In this document: piece after piece, positions 61,251 through 64,000 of the stretch
Position numbering within the stretch: the first letter of the stretch is position 1
Layout: each line of letters starts with the position of its first letter
NCBI GenBank assembly: GCA_946807835.1
Contig: OX327705.1
Location: 13,298,501-13,362,500, forward strand
Source: Ailanthus altissimus
Taxonomy: Eukaryota; Streptophyta; Magnoliopsida; Sapindales; Simaroubaceae
DNA: 64,000 nucleotides
Reading direction: 5' to 3'
Notes under the pieces: model-generated
What the model was told of the DNA's origin: nothing
Databases searched by the model: none
The model's input: only the letters and a program-made list of their open reading frames with translations
Translations under genes and position numbers: made by a program

Positions 61251-62094
61251 TTATGTTTGTTTTGTCTTATGAATGTTAAATTTACTTGTTTTTTATGATT
61301 AAAACTTACTTTACTTTGTGAGAAAATTGATTAAAAATCATTGGGATATGATTTAGAGAGCAAGACAAGTGCATTGGGTGCGCAAGGATTGAATACGGAC
61401 GCAAAAGAAGGCAAAAATGCAAGAGGCGGTGCCCAGGCGTGGGCGCCGCAACACCTAAAACAGAACCTAAGTGCTATGAAGCCCAGGCGTGGGCGTCACA
61501 GCACCTAAAACAGAACCTGAGAGCTATGGAGCCCAGGCAGGAATGCCCTAGCGCCGCGGTGCTAGGGGCTAGGTACTGCAGTGCCTAGTGCTGGATTTAG
61601 TTTCCCATTTTGATTCGACTTATTTCATCTCTCACTTGTTTCAAGACTCCCTAAAATCACTCTCACACATTTAAGGTAAATGTAGGTCGACCTAAAGCCC
61701 ATATAAAGGCTCTTAATTAATTTGTAAATACATCTTAGTGATATCTGAATGATCAAACACAAATCTTTGTGATATCTTTGTGACATCTTTGTGATTTAAG
61801 TAAGATCTTTATGATCATAGCAATTTTTGTGATTTGTAGTAAGAGAAACCCCTTATTTGTAAGAGATGGTGAATTCTTTGTGAGTTTTTCTTGTAAAAGG
61901 CATACTTTGTGAGTGCTTTGATAGTCAATAATAAGATAATGTGATCTTGATCCACCATAGGCATAGACAAGTTGCCGAATCACATAAAATCCTATGTTAT
62001 TCTTCTACCTTTCTCTCTCTGGATTCTTAATTACTTTTTTCTGCATTATATTACTTAAGTTATATTACTCATTTGATTGCTTCCACTTCAACAA
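61250..62094 (+). repeat. Probable 5' LTR of the right-hand copia element
   Basis: It ends TTCAACA at 62094. A degraded PBS (GAATTAGAGC) follows at about 62100. GTTGCCGAATCACATAAAAT at about 61971 matches the copia U5-type block seen in the Tork LTR. The left edge is uncertain. It contains the 50-bp GC-rich repeat and a 12-bp ATCTTTGTGATA repeat. Confidence 0.5.
61430..61560 (+). repeat. 50-bp GC-rich tandem repeat
   Basis: Units start at 61430, 61480 and 61530 (partial), each beginning GCCCAGGCGTGGGCG or a variant and containing CACCTAAAACAGAACCT. It contrasts with the AT-rich surroundings. Confidence 0.88.
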
Positions 62095-64000
62095 ATTAGA
62101 ATTAGAGCAAGGTTCTGAGCAGATGGGTTATATTACTCATTTGATTGCCACACCTAAGTATGAGGTAGAGAAATTCAATAGGACGAATGACTTCAATTTG
62201 TGAAAGATGAAGGTAAAGGCGTTGATTAGGCTCAACATTAAAGAAGACTGTAGCTCTATCTAGTGAAGGAGAGAAAACACTAGAGTCACCTAAGGCTAAA
62301 GCAGAAAGAATGGACATTCAAGAAAAAGCTTACAGTATAATCTTTTTATCATTGAGTGATGAAATACTGAGGGAAGTAGCTGGCGAAACGACGGCGATTG
62401 GTCTTTGAAAGAAGCTTAACTCCTTTTATAAGCAAAAATCATTGGCCAATAGATTGCATATAAAGAAAAAGCTATATCAGTTGTCCATGTCAGAGGGGAC
62501 ACCAATTAAAGACCATATAGATTCCTTCAATAAGATCACCCTTTATCTTGAAGCTATCAACATCAAGTTAGAAGACAAAGATAAGGTAATCATCCCGCTG
62601 AGTTCATTTTTCAAAAGTTATGAGAGCTTTGTTGATATATTGCTCTACGGTAAAGAGAGTTTAACGATAAGCGATGTGAAATAATCTTTAAACTCAAATC
62701 TATTAGAAAAGTAGATCGAGGGTAATGCAGAAAGTCTATCTGTAAGAGGAATGCCCTTATATAGAAATAGAAGGGAAAAGGGCTCAAGATCGAAGTCCAA
62801 GACTCCTAGAAAGTGCTATTGCTGCAAAAAAGATAGGCACTTCATAAAGGACTGTCTAGAGAAGAAAGCGCAAGACAAGAAAAAACATATACTGCACTTG
62901 CCTATAATGATAGCTACAATAGCATATAGACACTAGTCCCTATTGATGGTGAGAATACTAAACAATGGATTCTAGATTCTATTTGTATATTTCACATGTT
63001 CCTGCAAAAATCTTGGTTTATAAATTTCTAGCCCATTAATGGTGTTAAGGTATAAATGGGTAATGACGTCGCTTGTCAGGTGATAAGAATTGATAGTATT
63101 AAACTTAAGTTGCATGATGGGTGAGTGAGAGAGTTGCTAGATATTAGGTATGTTCCTGACCTTAAGAGGAACTTGATCTCACTAGAAATTTAAACCAGAA
63201 TGGATATTCCATCAGGATCGATAGAGCGTTTTGAGAGTATTAAGAGGTTCTATGGTGGTAATGAGAGGAGAAAAGCACAAGGGTGTTTATGTGCTTAAAG
63301 ATAAAGTCATAAGCGGTTCTGCACTATTTTCTATAGATGATGAGAATATGCAAACCGAGTTGTGGCATCTTAGACTAGCATACCTAGGTGAGAGAAACCT
63401 GAAAGAGTTATTTAGTCAAAAGACGTTTGGTGAGGATAAGTTCTAGCTATTAGAATTTTGTGAGCATTGTGTGCTTGGGAAGGCACATTGGGTAAGGCTT
63501 AGTACTGGCGATCACAAAACTAAGGGAAACTCTTGACTATATACACTTGGTTCTTTGGGGATCAGCTCAAATAGCAATTCGTAGTGATGTTATGTATTTT
63601 CTCATTTTGATTGATGGCTATTCAAAGAAGTTATAGGTCTATGTGTTAAAAAATAAGGATCAAGTGTTTGATGCATTCAAGGCTTGAAAGGCTCTTGTTG
63701 AGAATCAGACTGGTAAAAAGGTAAAAAGGCTACGGACTGACAATGGTCTTGAATTTTACAATAAAGCGTTTGATAGTTTTTGTGCCAAGCATAGGATTGC
63801 AAGATATAGAATAGTAAGATCAACACCACAATAGAATAACGTAGCTGAGAGGATAAATAGAACCCTACTTGAAAGGGTTAAATGCATGCTTACCAATACA
63901 AAGATGTCCAAAGCATTTTGGAGAAAAGCTATAGCAATTGCAGCTTATTTGATCAATAGAAGTCCCTCCTTAATAATTGACTTCAAGGCGCCAAAGCAGA
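62095..64000 (+). mobile_element. Tork/Tnt1-like copia element, runs off the right edge
   Basis: On the plus strand, gag starts at 62123 (KYEVEKFNRTNDF, then a stop). Gag continues at 62442-62684 (RLHIKKKLYQLSMSEGTPIK). A zinc knuckle CYCCKKDRHFIKDC lies at about 62811 (Gly lost). A protease remnant WILDS is at about 62968. The pre-integrase block is 63231-63446 (LWHLRLAYLGERNLKEL, then CEHCVLGKAH). The integrase core runs from 63540 to the edge (LRTDNGLEF, NNVAERINRTLLERVKCML). Stops occur throughout. RT, RNase H and the 3' LTR lie beyond the window. Confidence 0.87.

Overview
This window looks like an AT-rich nuclear segment of a flowering plant, most likely a dicot, although I cannot name the species. 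It is dominated by nested LTR retrotransposons of standard plant lineages: Ty1/copia elements primed by initiator tRNA-Met, a Ty3/gypsy Athila element primed by tRNA-Asp, a Ty3/gypsy Tat element with two RNase H domains, and solo LTRs of the Del/Tekay type. One ordinary host locus is visible, a broken terpene synthase with plant splice sites. I see no tRNA or rRNA genes, CRISPR arrays or bacterial-style operons.

Left part (1-38870). A degenerate minus-strand copia element (1 to about 5245) lies beside a plus-strand copia element of the same LTR family. The 5' LTR of the plus-strand element is truncated and its primer binding site (PBS) is at 6031. Its 3' LTR (10625-29964) is split by a 17.3-kb minus-strand Athila element (11196-28464). 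The Athila element keeps both LTRs (about 1564 bp each after removing later insertions), a tRNA-Asp PBS, and recognisable gag, protease, RT, RNase H and integrase remnants. Between its integrase and its 3' end it carries a full-length, intronless, sense-oriented copy of a LONELY GUY (LOG) cytokinin-activating enzyme gene. That copy is now broken by stop codons and by a solo LTR. Later solo LTRs sit inside the Athila LTRs and inside LOG. To the right are another copia LTR with odd inverted ends (30005-36838, itself hit by two solo LTRs), an unclassified region with a coiled-coil pseudo-ORF, a large inverted repeat and a 33-bp minisatellite (36839-38560), and a copia 3' end.

Middle part (38871-57010). 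A decayed minus-strand Tat-lineage gypsy element (about 39940-50300) is interrupted by two long copia LTRs (42804-44925 and 46307-48709). About 1.8 kb without genes follows. Then comes a structurally complete minus-strand Tork/Tnt1-like copia element (52099-57010) with matching ATTTA target duplications and few coding lesions.

Right part (57011-64000). A TPS-a type terpene synthase pseudogene (57675-60443) has a TATA box and polyA signal. It has lost the exon that carries the DDXXD metal-binding motif, and a 56-bp tandem duplication sits at the breakpoint. A second plus-strand Tork-like copia element starts near 61250 and runs off the right edge.

At least six solo LTRs have exact 5-bp target duplications (ACTAG, CATTT, ATAGC, TATAG, CACAT, ACATG), and one more LTR has ATGCC. 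The region has therefore been shaped by many insertions followed by LTR-LTR recombination. The main novelty candidate is the LOG-carrying Athila element.
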